Source: a virus. Taken from it: DNA of 34,452 nt. Numbering within the stretch: the first letter of the stretch is position 1; every line of letters starts with the position of its first letter. Of this stretch, positions 22,929 to 30,402 are shown one piece after another. The position numbers and the translations under genes are program-made. The notes under the pieces were generated by a model that searched no databases, was not told where the DNA came from, and was given only the letters and a program-made list of their open reading frames with translations. The DNA lies in the IMG/VR virus record IMGVR_UViG_3300020123_000163, positions 1-34,452 of that record; one strand, given 5' to 3'.

Positions 22929-23278
22929 GTGAGTTCCACTTCTCCGTCCACTAATACTTCGATCTCCCGGCAGGCCCATAGTTTCCGCTTCCCTTTCGCA
23001 CCACGTCGCGCCCAACCATGCACGATAATCCGTCGCGTAGGTGACGATAACCATTGTGCAGACGATGGAGTCTCACGGATCTTTTTAATCCGCGCACTGA
23101 CATTGCTGCCGCTGGTAGTTTGAATGGCCCACAACTCGTTGCCACGTAACGCAAGCACGTCAATGAATCCAAAAAGATCATGCCGCACCCGCGCCCATTG
23201 GTTCCATCTCTCGACCACTTCAGCGAGAAAACCGGCTTTCCTCATCTTTTCTAGGCTGCGGCTTGTTGGGCTGCTCAT
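22919..23278 (-). CDS. PD-(D/E)XK-type nuclease-like protein
   Basis: A 119-residue leftward gene, the first of the leftward operon. It has an N-terminal helix (EKMRKAGFLAEVVERWNQWA), the segment RVRHDLFGFIDVLALRG (core D40) and ELWAIQTTSGSNVSARIKKI, where the usual (D/E)xK is replaced by QTT. This matches a common phage family of resolvase/VRR-like endonuclease folds; the missing Lys/Glu suggests a diverged or inactive site. The role could be DNA repair or junction cleavage. Confidence 0.65.
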   Translation of the reverse strand: MSSPTSRSLEKMRKAGFLAEVVERWNQWARVRHDLFGFIDVLALRGNELWAIQTTSGSNVSARIKKIRETPSSAQWLSSPTRRIIVHGWARRGAKGKRKLWACREIEVLVDGEVELTWL

Positions 23279-23367
23279 CTGCCGCGATTCTGAACTAATC
23301 CAATACTTTGTAAAGAAAAGATTTGAAATAGTTTTACTTTCTTTTTGAGACCTGCTTTACTTGGCCC

Positions 23368-23520
23368 GTGAAGAAGAATTGTCCACTGTGCGGAAAGCCG
23401 CAAATGACCCATGGCAGCTTGTCCATGTACACCTCTGGCTGCCGGTGCGAACAATGCAAAGGCGCGGCGGAAAAATACCGCAAGCAACGACGACGCAAGA
23501 TTGAAAGGGCGGCGGCATGA
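23368..23520 (+). CDS. Small zinc-binding protein (GTG start)
   Basis: A 50-residue protein starting at GTG 23368: MKKNCPLCGKP..., a second Cys set in GCRCEQCKGAAEKYRKQRRRK, and a basic tail. C-x2-C ... C-x-C-x2-C looks like a treble-clef or HNH-fragment zinc site, common in small phage proteins. It overlaps the next gene by 4 bases. Confidence 0.6.
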   Translation: MKKNCPLCGKPQMTHGSLSMYTSGCRCEQCKGAAEKYRKQRRRKIERAAA

Positions 23521-23696
23521 CAAACAAAGAACTATGGAAAAAGAAGGCAAAGCAACTGGAAACAGAAAATGCCGCGCTGAAATCCGCCCTAATCGAAATC
23601 CGCGATTTCTGCCAACGAACGGTTTTCTCATTTGAGGAGCAAGCTTATCGCGCCACCCGAATTGCCATTGACGCACTCAAATCCAAAACACCATGA
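23517..23696 (+). CDS. Small helical hypothetical protein
   Basis: A 59-residue protein (MTNKELWKKKAKQLETENAALKSALIEI...) forming an N-terminal coiled coil and then RATRIAIDALKSK. It is joined at both ends by ATGA overlaps. Similar small coiled-coil proteins are frequent in phage early regions; function unknown. Confidence 0.6.
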   Translation: MTNKELWKKKAKQLETENAALKSALIEIRDFCQRTVFSFEEQAYRATRIAIDALKSKTP

Positions 23697-23887
23697 CTGA
23701 CACAGAGCTACTGGATTTGCTGGAGTCGGAGAAAATTAACTTCAGCGATTTATCGCGGAGATGGTCGAGTAAATTTGCAGATGCAAAGATGGTCTGGTGT
23801 TACTTCATTTGTGGCCCAGGTTGGATAGAGCAACCGACCCTGCGCGACTGCATCCGTAAACTGGCCGAACAGCAGGAGAAGAAATGA
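23693..23887 (+). CDS. Small hypothetical protein
   Basis: A 64-residue acidic protein (MTDTELLDLLESEKINFSDL...), overlapping the preceding and following genes by 4 bases each. It has the segment WIEQPTLRDCIRKLAEQQ. No family is recognised. Confidence 0.6.
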   Translation: MTDTELLDLLESEKINFSDLSRRWSSKFADAKMVWCYFICGPGWIEQPTLRDCIRKLAEQQEKK

Positions 23888-24078
23888 AACCTGACGAGGC
23901 GATTGAAAAATTGCGGTCTATGCAGTTTCAAAATATGCACGGAACAAATGTTCTTGGGGAGATTGCAGACATGATCACAGAAGCCAAAAAACTGATTGAG
24001 CATTTCGGGTGGACTTCGAGCGAAGACACCGCCGTATTACGAGAAGCCCAAAGATGGCTGAAAGGGAAATCGAAATGA
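23884..24078 (+). CDS. Small hypothetical protein
   Basis: A 64-residue helical protein (MKPDEAIEKLRSMQF..., then ADMITEAKKLIEHFGW and AVLREAQRWLKGKSK). It overlaps both neighbours by 4 bases. No family recognised. Confidence 0.6.
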   Translation: MKPDEAIEKLRSMQFQNMHGTNVLGEIADMITEAKKLIEHFGWTSSEDTAVLREAQRWLKGKSK

Positions 24079-24434
24079 GCGTCATCATGTTCCAGAAACG
24101 GTTTGCACCCTTGGTGGAAAACGGCAGCAAGAGGCAGACGATCCGGCTTGCTCGTAAACGACCAATCATCGAAGGGGAAATGCTCTCGCTCAGAGAGTGG
24201 ACAGGTAAACCATATCGCAGCCCACAACGAATTCTACGCACTACGACTTGCAAGGAGGTATCCGCCTTTACATTGGATTATCCTGAGTCTATGACGATTC
24301 ACGGATGCCCGGTTCTGATCCATGAGCAATCATGGGTGGCTCAAAATGACGGCTTTCAAGATGCTGCTGAGATGCGAAGATGGTTCATTAAAACCCACGG
24401 TCTGCCGTTCAAGGGAATCCTAATCAAATGGTAA
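24075..24434 (+). CDS. ASCH-domain protein
   Basis: A 119-residue protein beginning MSVIMFQKRFAPLVENGSKRQTIR. This N-terminal pattern (F...V..G.K..TIR) and the following RPIIEGEMLSLREWTG strand are typical of the ASCH fold, a small beta-barrel related to PUA that binds nucleic acids or nucleosides. The end carries GLPFKGILIKW. Phage ASCH proteins have no proven role. The start overlaps the previous stop (ATGA). Confidence 0.75.
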   Translation: MSVIMFQKRFAPLVENGSKRQTIRLARKRPIIEGEMLSLREWTGKPYRSPQRILRTTTCKEVSAFTLDYPESMTIHGCPVLIHEQSWVAQNDGFQDAAEMRRWFIKTHGLPFKGILIKW

Positions 24435-24631
24435 ATCCCCGCCTGACTCTATCCCAGCAGTTCGAGGAGCGAGAGCATCGCGTCTGGGAAAGATTAGGCA
24501 TCCTCTGTGGCGACGGTCCCATCACCGAATCCGCCCACCAGATCGCGGAGGCCGAAGCCGACGCCTGGGTGCGGGAATATAACGGAGTCACTGAACCCAA
24601 GATCGAGAAACAGAAGGAGTTGCCGCTATGA
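24428..24631 (+). CDS. Small hypothetical protein
   Basis: A 67-residue, acidic, helical protein (LSQQFEEREHRVWERLGIL, then SAHQIAEAEADAWVREY). It overlaps the ASCH gene by 7 bases and the next by 4. No family recognised. Confidence 0.55.
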   Translation: MVNPRLTLSQQFEEREHRVWERLGILCGDGPITESAHQIAEAEADAWVREYNGVTEPKIEKQKELPL

Positions 24632-25017
24632 ACGAGACTCTTTGGAAGCATTCTGAAAAGAAGTGGAAGCCACGCAATAAGCAGGCAGCAATGATCGTTC
24701 GTAAAGCCACTGGATATTCTGTCCCGCCGCGAGAACCACCTAAGCTCGCACCAACTTTGGCGCAACGCCTTGCGGCTGAATCCAAAATACGAGTGGAACG
24801 CATTGCCCGTCTGGAACAGGAATTGAAGGAGCGCAAAGAAAGACGTGCGGCCAGCAAACTAAAGATAATGCCCAAGACCAAGGTTTGGAGAAATATGTGG
24901 TTGGCAAAACATCTTCGACGGATGGCCAAAAGCCGTGGACTACCGACACCGAGCAAAGAGGTGATTCGTGCCGCACGAATGGCTGATCCAAACTATGGAA
25001 AACCCCTCTGGAAATAA
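24628..25017 (+). CDS. Basic hypothetical protein with central coiled coil
   Basis: A 129-residue strongly basic protein. The middle (RLAAESKIRVERIARLEQELKERKERRA) is a coiled coil flanked by Lys/Arg-rich segments (KHLRRMAKSRGLPTPSKEV). The end has MADPNYGKPLWK. It is probably a nucleic-acid-associated protein; no family recognised. Confidence 0.55.
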   Translation: MNETLWKHSEKKWKPRNKQAAMIVRKATGYSVPPREPPKLAPTLAQRLAAESKIRVERIARLEQELKERKERRAASKLKIMPKTKVWRNMWLAKHLRRMAKSRGLPTPSKEVIRAARMADPNYGKPLWK

Positions 25018-25033
25018 AACAAAAGGAGTTGTT

Positions 25034-25465
25034 TTGAAAAAGACGAATTACGTTCTTGGATTTCTATTTGATGATACCGGCTCATCAGTAGTTCTGATTC
25101 AGAAAATAAAACCAAAATGGCAAGCCGGATTACTCAATGGAGTTGGGGGAAAAATCGAATCAAGAGAAACCCGACATGACGCCATGGTTCGGGAATTCAA
25201 GGAAGAAACAGGCGTCGATTCATCCATCAATGATTGGCGTGAGTTTTGCGAAATGAGCCACAGTGATTTCTCTGTCTTTTGTTTTATCGCGCGGAGCACT
25301 GAGGCAACAGAAAATGTTAAATCGCAGGAGACTGAAATCGTCCAACGTATTGCTCTCAATGAATTAGCTGATAAACGGTGTGTCTCAAACCTCCGATGGC
25401 TCATCGAGTTGGCTCTGGATGAAAATTCGGGCAAACGATTTTACACTAATGTTCACTACACCTAA
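25034..25465 (+). CDS. NUDIX hydrolase (MutT-like)
   Basis: A 143-residue protein with a complete Nudix box at residues 39-61, GKIESRETRHDAMVREFKEETGV, fitting Gx5Ex7REUxEExGU. It hydrolyses nucleoside diphosphates linked to another group; the first segment KKTNYVLGFLFDD and the WQAGLLNGVGGKIE run match the family often annotated as 8-oxo-dGTP diphosphatase-like, so nucleotide-pool cleaning is plausible. I chose the TTG start at 25034 because AAGGAG lies 5 bases upstream; the in-frame ATG at 24995 lacks a Shine-Dalgarno sequence. It is followed by a ~67-base gap. Confidence 0.88.
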   Translation: MKKTNYVLGFLFDDTGSSVVLIQKIKPKWQAGLLNGVGGKIESRETRHDAMVREFKEETGVDSSINDWREFCEMSHSDFSVFCFIARSTEATENVKSQETEIVQRIALNELADKRCVSNLRWLIELALDENSGKRFYTNVHYT

Positions 25466-25532
25466 TCTTCTCCAACAAAATCCTTGACGGCGGGGGTATG
25501 AAAATTGGCGAATGCGAGAAAGGATACCGACG

Positions 25533-25685
25533 ATGGATCTCACCCCAGAACAACGACGCAAAATCGAAACCGCCATCAACGCGCGCATCGACTACTGGCA
25601 AAAGTCCGCCCAACCGAACGCCGAAGCGGTTTACATCACGTTCTGCGAAATCCGCGAAATCCTCAAAGAAGTCTTCGCAGAATAA
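25533..25685 (+). CDS. Small hypothetical protein
   Basis: A 50-residue protein reading MDLTPEQRRKIETAINARIDYW, then KSAQPNAEAVYITFCEIREILKEVFAE. Two amphipathic helices; no family recognised. It is preceded by GAGAAAGG about 12 bases upstream. Confidence 0.55.
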   Translation: MDLTPEQRRKIETAINARIDYWQKSAQPNAEAVYITFCEIREILKEVFAE

Positions 25686-25688
25686 TCC

Positions 25689-25716
25689 TTGACGGCTTCG
25701 GTCCAGAGGCTAACAT
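25689..25716 (+). promoter_or_regulatory. Sigma70-type promoter before the HNH-like gene
   Basis: TTGACG at 25689-25694, 16-base spacer and TAACAT at 25711-25716. The same TCCTTGACGGC sequence occurs at 25481-25491, where no good -10 follows. This promoter would drive the HNH-like and primase/helicase genes. Confidence 0.5.
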
Positions 25717-25770
25717 CGCGGGCAGAGCAATAATCGGCGCTTACCCCGCCCCTTGAAAAAAAGACGAGAT

Positions 25771-25908
25771 ATGCAACCATTTCTCAAGTTTAGAATCGGC
25801 TCCGTCAACGTGGGCAGTTTCGTAGCGCCCCGCTATGTCTCGTCGGCCTGGGTTAACGGGGGCGGAGCCTATTCTGCACTGGAGGCTATTGCCAACCCCA
25901 TGTTCTAA
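25771..25908 (+). CDS. Possible small protein overlapping the HNH-like gene
   Basis: A 45-residue frame (MQPFLKFRIGSVNVGSF...) beginning 55 bases after the promoter and overlapping the next gene in another frame. It has a believable composition, but nothing recognisable; it may compete with the next gene's 5' end. Confidence 0.25.
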   Translation: MQPFLKFRIGSVNVGSFVAPRYVSSAWVNGGGAYSALEAIANPMF

Positions 25909-26290
25909 AGCGGGCTTTTGTCTTCTCTGTAAAACGAACACCACTGCGGTGCTGCATCTCCGCGTTCTGCAAAACAACGCCGAAACGTTTGTTTGGTGCT
26001 GTTCATCCTGTAATCGGTTTAATCCATTCGGACAGCGAGATCATTTTATCTCGAAAGAAAAAGTTCAGGCATTCCTAACGCCTGAACAAATTGCGGCCCT
26101 TCCCGTCCTGATGCCCGACGCTTCCAATCGTTGCGCTCGGTGTGGTGACAGAGAATGCGAACTGCACCATTGGGCACCCAAAGGAATTTTCGGAAACGAC
26201 GAAGCAGAGAAATGGCCCAAAGACTATCTCTGCAAAGTCTGTCACGCCTGCTGGCATCAACTCGTTACCCCACAACTCGTCAAAAAATGA
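25835..26290 (+). CDS. HNH-like zinc protein of phage replication region
   Basis: A 151-residue protein with two Cys pairs CLLC (about 28-31) and CCSSC (about 55-59), followed by NPFG, then CARCGDRECELHHWAPKGIFG (about 109-130) and DYLCKVCHACWHQLVTPQL at the end. The HHWAPK...C..CH..WHQ order is a well-spread phage family with an HNH-type ββα-metal layout, so endonuclease activity is possible but unproven. The N-terminal 20 residues look unusual; an internal start is possible. Its stop overlaps the primase start (ATGA). Confidence 0.68.
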   Translation: MSRRPGLTGAEPILHWRLLPTPCSKAGFCLLCKTNTTAVLHLRVLQNNAETFVWCCSSCNRFNPFGQRDHFISKEKVQAFLTPEQIAALPVLMPDASNRCARCGDRECELHHWAPKGIFGNDEAEKWPKDYLCKVCHACWHQLVTPQLVKK

Positions 26291-28341
26291 ACCTACCGGA
26301 ACGGATTCAAGCCTATATCGACGCCTGCCCGCCGGCTATCAGCGGCCAAGGCGGACACAACCAAACCTTTTCTGTGGCTTGCGCCCTGGTGAATGGATTC
26401 CAGCTTGGCGAAAATGACGCCATCCGATTCCTGACGAGTTACAACGCCAAATGCAAACCACCATGGACAGAAAAGGAACTCGTCCACAAAGTAAGAACCG
26501 CGCTCACCACCACCCACGACAAGCCGCGCGGCCATCTTGTGGGGGACATCAGCCTGAACGCCGCGCCACGCCCTAAAACTCCCGCACCCCATGCGCCCCC
26601 TGCAAAGCCAGTCCCCGTCCTGCCGGAAAAGAAGGATGTGATCCCGTCAGCCTTGTCATCCCCGACCACGGCTCTGTTGCTGATGGCCTTTCAGGAAGGT
26701 GAAGGAGTCTCAGTTTGTCCTGTGAAGGTCAACGATGAAGGCCGATCCGTCCCAGACGGCAGCGGGACGGTCTACGAACGTGATAATCTGATTTCTTTAC
26801 TCGAATCCAAAGGCGGTGATCCTAATCAGCTGTTCCCCTGCGAGCATGGCGCTTATATCCGGGTAAACCCCATGGAGATCGGCTCCAAATCCGACTCAGA
26901 CAAACACGTTACCTCCCATCGCAACGTCCTGGTAGAGTTCGACAACAACGATCAGCAGGGCCAATGGCTGGCCATCCTGCAAAGCGGTGCGCCTTGCGCG
27001 GCGGTATTGACCAGTGGCGGGCAATCCATCCATGCTTGGGTCAAAGTCAACGCCAAGACCGCTGAGGAATACGCCGAACGCCGGGATGCGGTCTATTCCT
27101 ACTTCGTGCCCCTCGGAGCCGACCCAAAAAACAAGAATCCATCCCGGTACTCGAGACTGCCGGGGATGAAACGTGGGGCTAAAGTCCAACAACTGTTGGC
27201 CGTCAACATCGGTGCCGCATCATTCGAGCAATGGATGATTGACCGCGCGGCGGCAGGCATTGGCACCCATTTCAGCATAGATTCCATCCTCGATTTCAAC
27301 CCCAAAGAAGACACCGATAGCCTGATCGGGGACCGTTACCTCTGCCGTGGCTCCTCCTGCCTAACCATTGGACAGACCCACATCGGTAAATCCAGCTTCG
27401 GCCTGCAAATGGCAGTGGTATTCGCCTTGAACGGGCCGTTCTTTGGTATCCAACCTATCCGATCCCTGAAATCGGTCTATGTCCAGGCCGAGAATGATTT
27501 GGGTGATATGTCCGAAATGCTGGTTGGAATCCTGAAGGGGCTGAAACTATGGAAGACAGACCCTAAAGAGACCAAACTGCTGATGGAAACCCTGCGGGTG
27601 AATCTGATTATCATTCGGGACCAATCCAACACCGGCAAAGATTTCGCCGTTTCTGCCTCCAAACTCATCGCCAAACATAAACCTGACCTGTTTTGGGTCG
27701 ATCCCATCCTTTCCTTCTACGGTGGGGACGTGAACGACCAGAAATACTGCTCCACCTTCCTCCGTTCATGGCTAAACCCCATTTCCGAGGCCACCGGGAT
27801 TATCTGGATGCCGCTCCATCATACCGGCAAGCCGATGAAAGATGCCGTTAAGACCACAAAAACATGGACCTCAACCGATTTTGCTTATCAAGGGCTTGGC
27901 TCATCTGAATTCGCGAATTGGGCGAGGGCCACAATCACGATGCACAAGATTGGGGAAGACGAATTTCGGGTGGTCCTGGGCAAACGCGGCTGGCGAGCCG
28001 GCGCTTGTGACAAAGACGGCACCAAAACCATTGAACTTTACTTGGCCCACTCGAGTACCGGCATTTGTTGGAAGCAAATCGAGCGTCCCCCACTTAACGG
28101 CGAATTCAAGGAAACTACCCGTGTCTTCGTCCAATCCATCGTTAAACCTTCCAGCGCCTCGGAAATCATTTCCACTGCTGTCACCAAACTAAACCGGGGA
28201 GAACGCACCCTCTGGAAACTATGGGACCGTGGACAAGGCCCATTAGGTCGCTATTTCCAACGCTACGGCGATAATCTTTATATCCCTAAAAAACGTGTCC
28301 CTGATGACACCGATGAACCCCATCTTCCTTATGCTGATTAA
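26287..28341 (+). CDS. Primase/helicase replication initiator (PriCT - PrimPol-like - RepA-type ATPase)
   Basis: A 684-residue protein starting at 26287 (MNLPERIQAY) in an ATGA overlap. Residues ~1-75 resemble a PriCT-type domain (YIDACPPAISGQGGHNQTF...DAIRFL...KCKPPWTEKEL). After a Pro-rich linker, residues ~205-310 carry PrimPol-like blocks: NVLVEFDNND (213-222), TSGGQSIHAWV (242-252) and NPSRYSRLPG (284-293). Residues 350-560 are a RecA-type RepA/AAA_25 helicase: Walker A GQTHIGKS (362-369), Walker B LFWVDP (468-473) and a sensor-like HHTGKP (511-516). It should synthesise primers and unwind DNA at the adjacent iteron region. Confidence 0.85.
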   Translation: MNLPERIQAYIDACPPAISGQGGHNQTFSVACALVNGFQLGENDAIRFLTSYNAKCKPPWTEKELVHKVRTALTTTHDKPRGHLVGDISLNAAPRPKTPAPHAPPAKPVPVLPEKKDVIPSALSSPTTALLLMAFQEGEGVSVCPVKVNDEGRSVPDGSGTVYERDNLISLLESKGGDPNQLFPCEHGAYIRVNPMEIGSKSDSDKHVTSHRNVLVEFDNNDQQGQWLAILQSGAPCAAVLTSGGQSIHAWVKVNAKTAEEYAERRDAVYSYFVPLGADPKNKNPSRYSRLPGMKRGAKVQQLLAVNIGAASFEQWMIDRAAAGIGTHFSIDSILDFNPKEDTDSLIGDRYLCRGSSCLTIGQTHIGKSSFGLQMAVVFALNGPFFGIQPIRSLKSVYVQAENDLGDMSEMLVGILKGLKLWKTDPKETKLLMETLRVNLIIIRDQSNTGKDFAVSASKLIAKHKPDLFWVDPILSFYGGDVNDQKYCSTFLRSWLNPISEATGIIWMPLHHTGKPMKDAVKTTKTWTSTDFAYQGLGSSEFANWARATITMHKIGEDEFRVVLGKRGWRAGACDKDGTKTIELYLAHSSTGICWKQIERPPLNGEFKETTRVFVQSIVKPSSASEIISTAVTKLNRGERTLWKLWDRGQGPLGRYFQRYGDNLYIPKKRVPDDTDEPHLPYAD

Positions 28342-28344
28342 ATC

Positions 28345-28480
28345 CCACTGCAACTTACTGCAACCTTACTGTCGTGCAGTGACGACTGCACAACTGCAAG
28401 GTGTGCTTAAGAAGCACACTTGCAGTGCAGTGCAGTCAACGGCGGCACTGCAACTGACATTTGCAGTAACTGAACAGTAA
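28345..28480. repeat. Iteron-like origin of replication with long hairpin
   Basis: ACTGCA or its complement TGCAGT occurs about ten times in ~120 bp (28347, 28357, 28375, 28385, 28393, 28421, 28426, 28431, 28447 and 28462); ACTGCAAC is the longer form at 28347, 28357 and 28447. Within it ACTGCAA-g-GTGTGCTT / AAGCACAC-TTGCAGT forms a near-perfect 15-bp hairpin (28393-28426) with a 3-base loop and one bulged G. Placement directly after a primase/helicase gene, with direct and inverted short repeats, is the classic layout of an iteron origin bound by a replication initiator. It is the only such cluster in the window. Confidence 0.7.
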
Positions 28481-28484
28481 AAAC

Positions 28485-28676
28485 ATGACCACGATCCACA
28501 CCCTGATCGGCTCCGAACTCATCACCTTCTGCGAGTCTCTCCGCCCCGACCAACACATCACCAACCTAATCCACCACCCCAATGCCCATTACACCGCCTA
28601 TGTCATCCAACCTGACCAGCCAGAGTTGTTCCCTGCCGGACAACCCTGTTGCCCACCAAATCAGGAAGCGTTATAG
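28485..28676 (+). CDS. Small hypothetical protein
   Basis: A 63-residue protein beginning MTTIHTLIGSELITFCESL, with His-rich middle (LIHHPNAHYTAYVI) and Pro-rich end. It lies right after the origin. No family recognised. Confidence 0.5.
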   Translation: MTTIHTLIGSELITFCESLRPDQHITNLIHHPNAHYTAYVIQPDQPELFPAGQPCCPPNQEAL

Positions 28677-28692
28677 CCAGCTTACCCAACAC

Positions 28693-28815
28693 ATGAACCC
28701 GTACATCAAAAATGGCCAGATGATCCAGCTTCTTCAGGAAGCCTTACTTGAAATAGATCGCCTCCAGGAATCCCTGAATGTTGAATCATCCATTGTTCAA
28801 AGGAGTGAGCGATGA
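28693..28815 (+). CDS. Small hypothetical protein
   Basis: A 40-residue protein from ATG 28693 (MNPYIKNGQMIQLLQEALLEIDRLQESL...), mostly one amphipathic helix. A longer start at 28582 overlaps the previous gene by 95 bases and gives 77 residues. It overlaps the next start by 4 bases (ATGA), supporting translation. Confidence 0.45.
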   Translation: MNPYIKNGQMIQLLQEALLEIDRLQESLNVESSIVQRSER

Positions 28816-29039
28816 ACTTGAAACCTGCCGAGGAATGGGCTGATGATGGGTTCGATTGGGATATTGAAGACCCAAGACCCTTTCGTGATGCCCAAATCCA
28901 GCGATACCTCCAAATCCAGGCCGATGCTCTCAGGTGGGCGGCTAATCAAATCGCTGTTCATGATTCGCCTTTCGTGATTGCTAAGATTTCTCGTTTAGCC
29001 AACCAACTCGACCCCAAACCGGAAGGAGGTGATGCCTAA
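28812..29039 (+). CDS. Small hypothetical protein, paralogue of the 2668 gene
   Basis: A 75-residue protein with KPAEEWAD near the N-terminus, LQIQADALRWA near residue 33 and LANQLDPKPEGG near the end. The same blocks occur in the 2668-2913 protein, 26 kb away. It is unknown what the family does; both members are small, acidic-to-neutral and sit next to unusual nucleic-acid elements (a tRNA, the origin). The segment 29040-29183 after it has no gene I can support. Confidence 0.65.
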   Translation: MNLKPAEEWADDGFDWDIEDPRPFRDAQIQRYLQIQADALRWAANQIAVHDSPFVIAKISRLANQLDPKPEGGDA

Positions 29040-29183
29040 TACAACCACCAACCCCTGATGTTCCAGTGTGGACTCCAGCCATACCGCCGCCGGGGATCTG
29101 TCGCATCCGGTCTAAAACACGCTTGAGTTAAACATCAAACCCTAAAATCCCATGACCCCATTCCAATTCGCTAAAGCTGACCT

Positions 29184-29486
29184 ATGCTAAAACCTCTCAA
29201 AACCTCATTCCGTCACGACCAATACGACTTTCAGGTGGTGTCACGCCAAAACAACGTCGCCGTCTTTAGAAAGACAAAGGGGTCATTCACTACCTATGAA
29301 GTCGTTATCGTTCGCCAAAAGTCTACTCCACCATTAAAGGAAGGCATCCGGGACACGTACCAGGCTTATCCTCAGTCAGAGGAATGGGGAACCTACGGTT
29401 GGTCTTGCTCTACCCTGGAACGGGCTAACGAAAAAATGCAGGAACTACTTAATGAAAGGTTTTCCCAAAAATGGGCTGTCTCTTAA
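29184..29486 (+). CDS. Conserved phage hypothetical protein
   Basis: A 100-residue protein with FQVVSRQNNVAVFRKTKGSFTTYEVVIVRQ and a C-terminal YPQSEEWGTYGWSCSTLERANEKM. The 'N.A....G....YEV..I....YP..E.WG..GW...L..A...' pattern recurs in many phage genomes with unknown function; the beta-rich middle and conserved Trp/Gly suggest a small barrel. It ends the rightward series that started at 28485. Confidence 0.72.
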   Translation: MLKPLKTSFRHDQYDFQVVSRQNNVAVFRKTKGSFTTYEVVIVRQKSTPPLKEGIRDTYQAYPQSEEWGTYGWSCSTLERANEKMQELLNERFSQKWAVS

Positions 29487-29509
29487 GAGGGGTATATACT
29501 CAACCCCAC

Positions 29510-29546
29510 CCCGGCAAAAGGGGGATGGACGGTCCACCCTGCCGGG
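29510..29546 (+). other. Long imperfect hairpin after 29184 gene
   Basis: CCCGGCA (29510-29516) pairs with TGCCGGG (29540-29546), and within it GGG/CCC and TGG/CCA continue the stem with 3-base bulges around an ACGGT loop. The direct repeat GGACGGTCYACC follows (29526-29537, 29544-29555). There is no T-tract; it could terminate or protect the transcript between converging genes. Confidence 0.4.
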
Positions 29547-29719
29547 ACGGTCTACCAGGAAAAGAGAGTCCTCATTTGCTCTTGGCTTGTCTCGTGGCAC
29601 TCAGGCTGTCAGTCTAACTCGACCGTTGACTGTGTAGGTTAGCGGTGTGCCAAGGCTGGCTAGATGGCTGTCACAGCGTCGATGCTGGCCTTGGTATTCA
29701 CCGTATCCTTTTGTCTCAC

Positions 29720-29929
29720 CTACAGTAAATCAGTCGGGATTCCAAGTGGGACACTGTGTCTCAGTATGCCCTCGTTCAATTCTCGTTCCTCTGAGAACAT
29801 TTCAGACCAGTTTCCATCTCGTACTAACTGCCATCCATATCCGCACGTGCAAATCCCGTCGATACATCGTCCGTTGATCATCGAGGAGTAAATCGTGCAA
29901 TCTCCAGCATGGCAGGTCAATTCGCTCAT
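29720..29929 (-). CDS. Small Cys-rich phage protein
   Basis: A 69-residue leftward gene: MSELTCHAGDCTIYSSMINGRCIDGICTCGYGWQL, then a charged tail with SEMFSEERE. The five cysteines in C-x4-C ... C-x4-C-x-C and the ING..DGICTCGYG run match a small phage protein family; probably zinc binding. It overlaps the gene upstream by 4 bases. The + strand ORFs at 29647-29891 in the same place lack such features. Confidence 0.7.
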   Translation of the reverse strand: MSELTCHAGDCTIYSSMINGRCIDGICTCGYGWQLVRDGNWSEMFSEERELNEGILRHSVPLGIPTDLL

Positions 29930-30225
29930 GCTTCCGGCAGGTTATCCAGCGGTTGAACGACTGGCTTCTTGGACTTGGGTTGCTTCGGCTCGCGGATGCT
30001 TTGGCTCGTGTTCGCGGGTTGACCTCGAATCACTCGCTTCAGTTTCTCAGACTCAACTAGCGCGCCTGTGAGCTTTGCTAATTCTGACGGTGTGAGCTTA
30101 CCTTCTTCAATGCGAAGCATGATATGCCCTTGAATAGCGGTGATTTTAGCTACAGCGCCATTCTTCTTAGACTCCTGGGCATTAGCGGCGGCTGCGCGAG
30201 GGTCTTGCGTCGTTCCAAACGGCAT
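29926..30225 (-). CDS. Small basic hypothetical protein
   Basis: A 99-residue protein starting MPFGTTQDPRAAAANAQES, then MLRIEEGKLTPSELAKLTGALVESEKLKRVIRG and a Lys/Pro-rich tail. The LTPSELAKLT segment resembles a helix-turn-helix or small DNA-binding helical region. It is coupled by overlap to the downstream 29720 gene. It is the first leftward gene of this pair and is divergent to 30403. Confidence 0.58.
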   Translation of the reverse strand: MPFGTTQDPRAAAANAQESKKNGAVAKITAIQGHIMLRIEEGKLTPSELAKLTGALVESEKLKRVIRGQPANTSQSIREPKQPKSKKPVVQPLDNLPEA

Positions 30226-30402
30226 ATGACCGCACAATCAGCTTTCAGGCAATCCGAGTCAAGTCCAGTGTTCTCTAATGCTGAATATAAGGCTGACTAC
30301 TAACTTACATTGAGGCTGAAAAAGTTATAGACGAATTTGGGCCGATATGATTTGCTGTAGACAGTGCGACGGACAACATCAAAAGAAAGTGCGACGGAAA
30401 TT

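Noticed and set aside
28295-28480. Open frame over the iteron cluster
   Set aside because: It runs through the repeats with no start signal; the repeats fit an origin better.
28345-28480. Possible CRISPR array
   Set aside because: The repeated unit is only 6-8 bases with irregular spacing, and there are no spacers of regular length.
29647-29891. Plus-strand frames opposite the Cys-rich minus gene
   Set aside because: The minus frame has a recognisable Cys pattern and a coupled neighbour; the plus frames have none.
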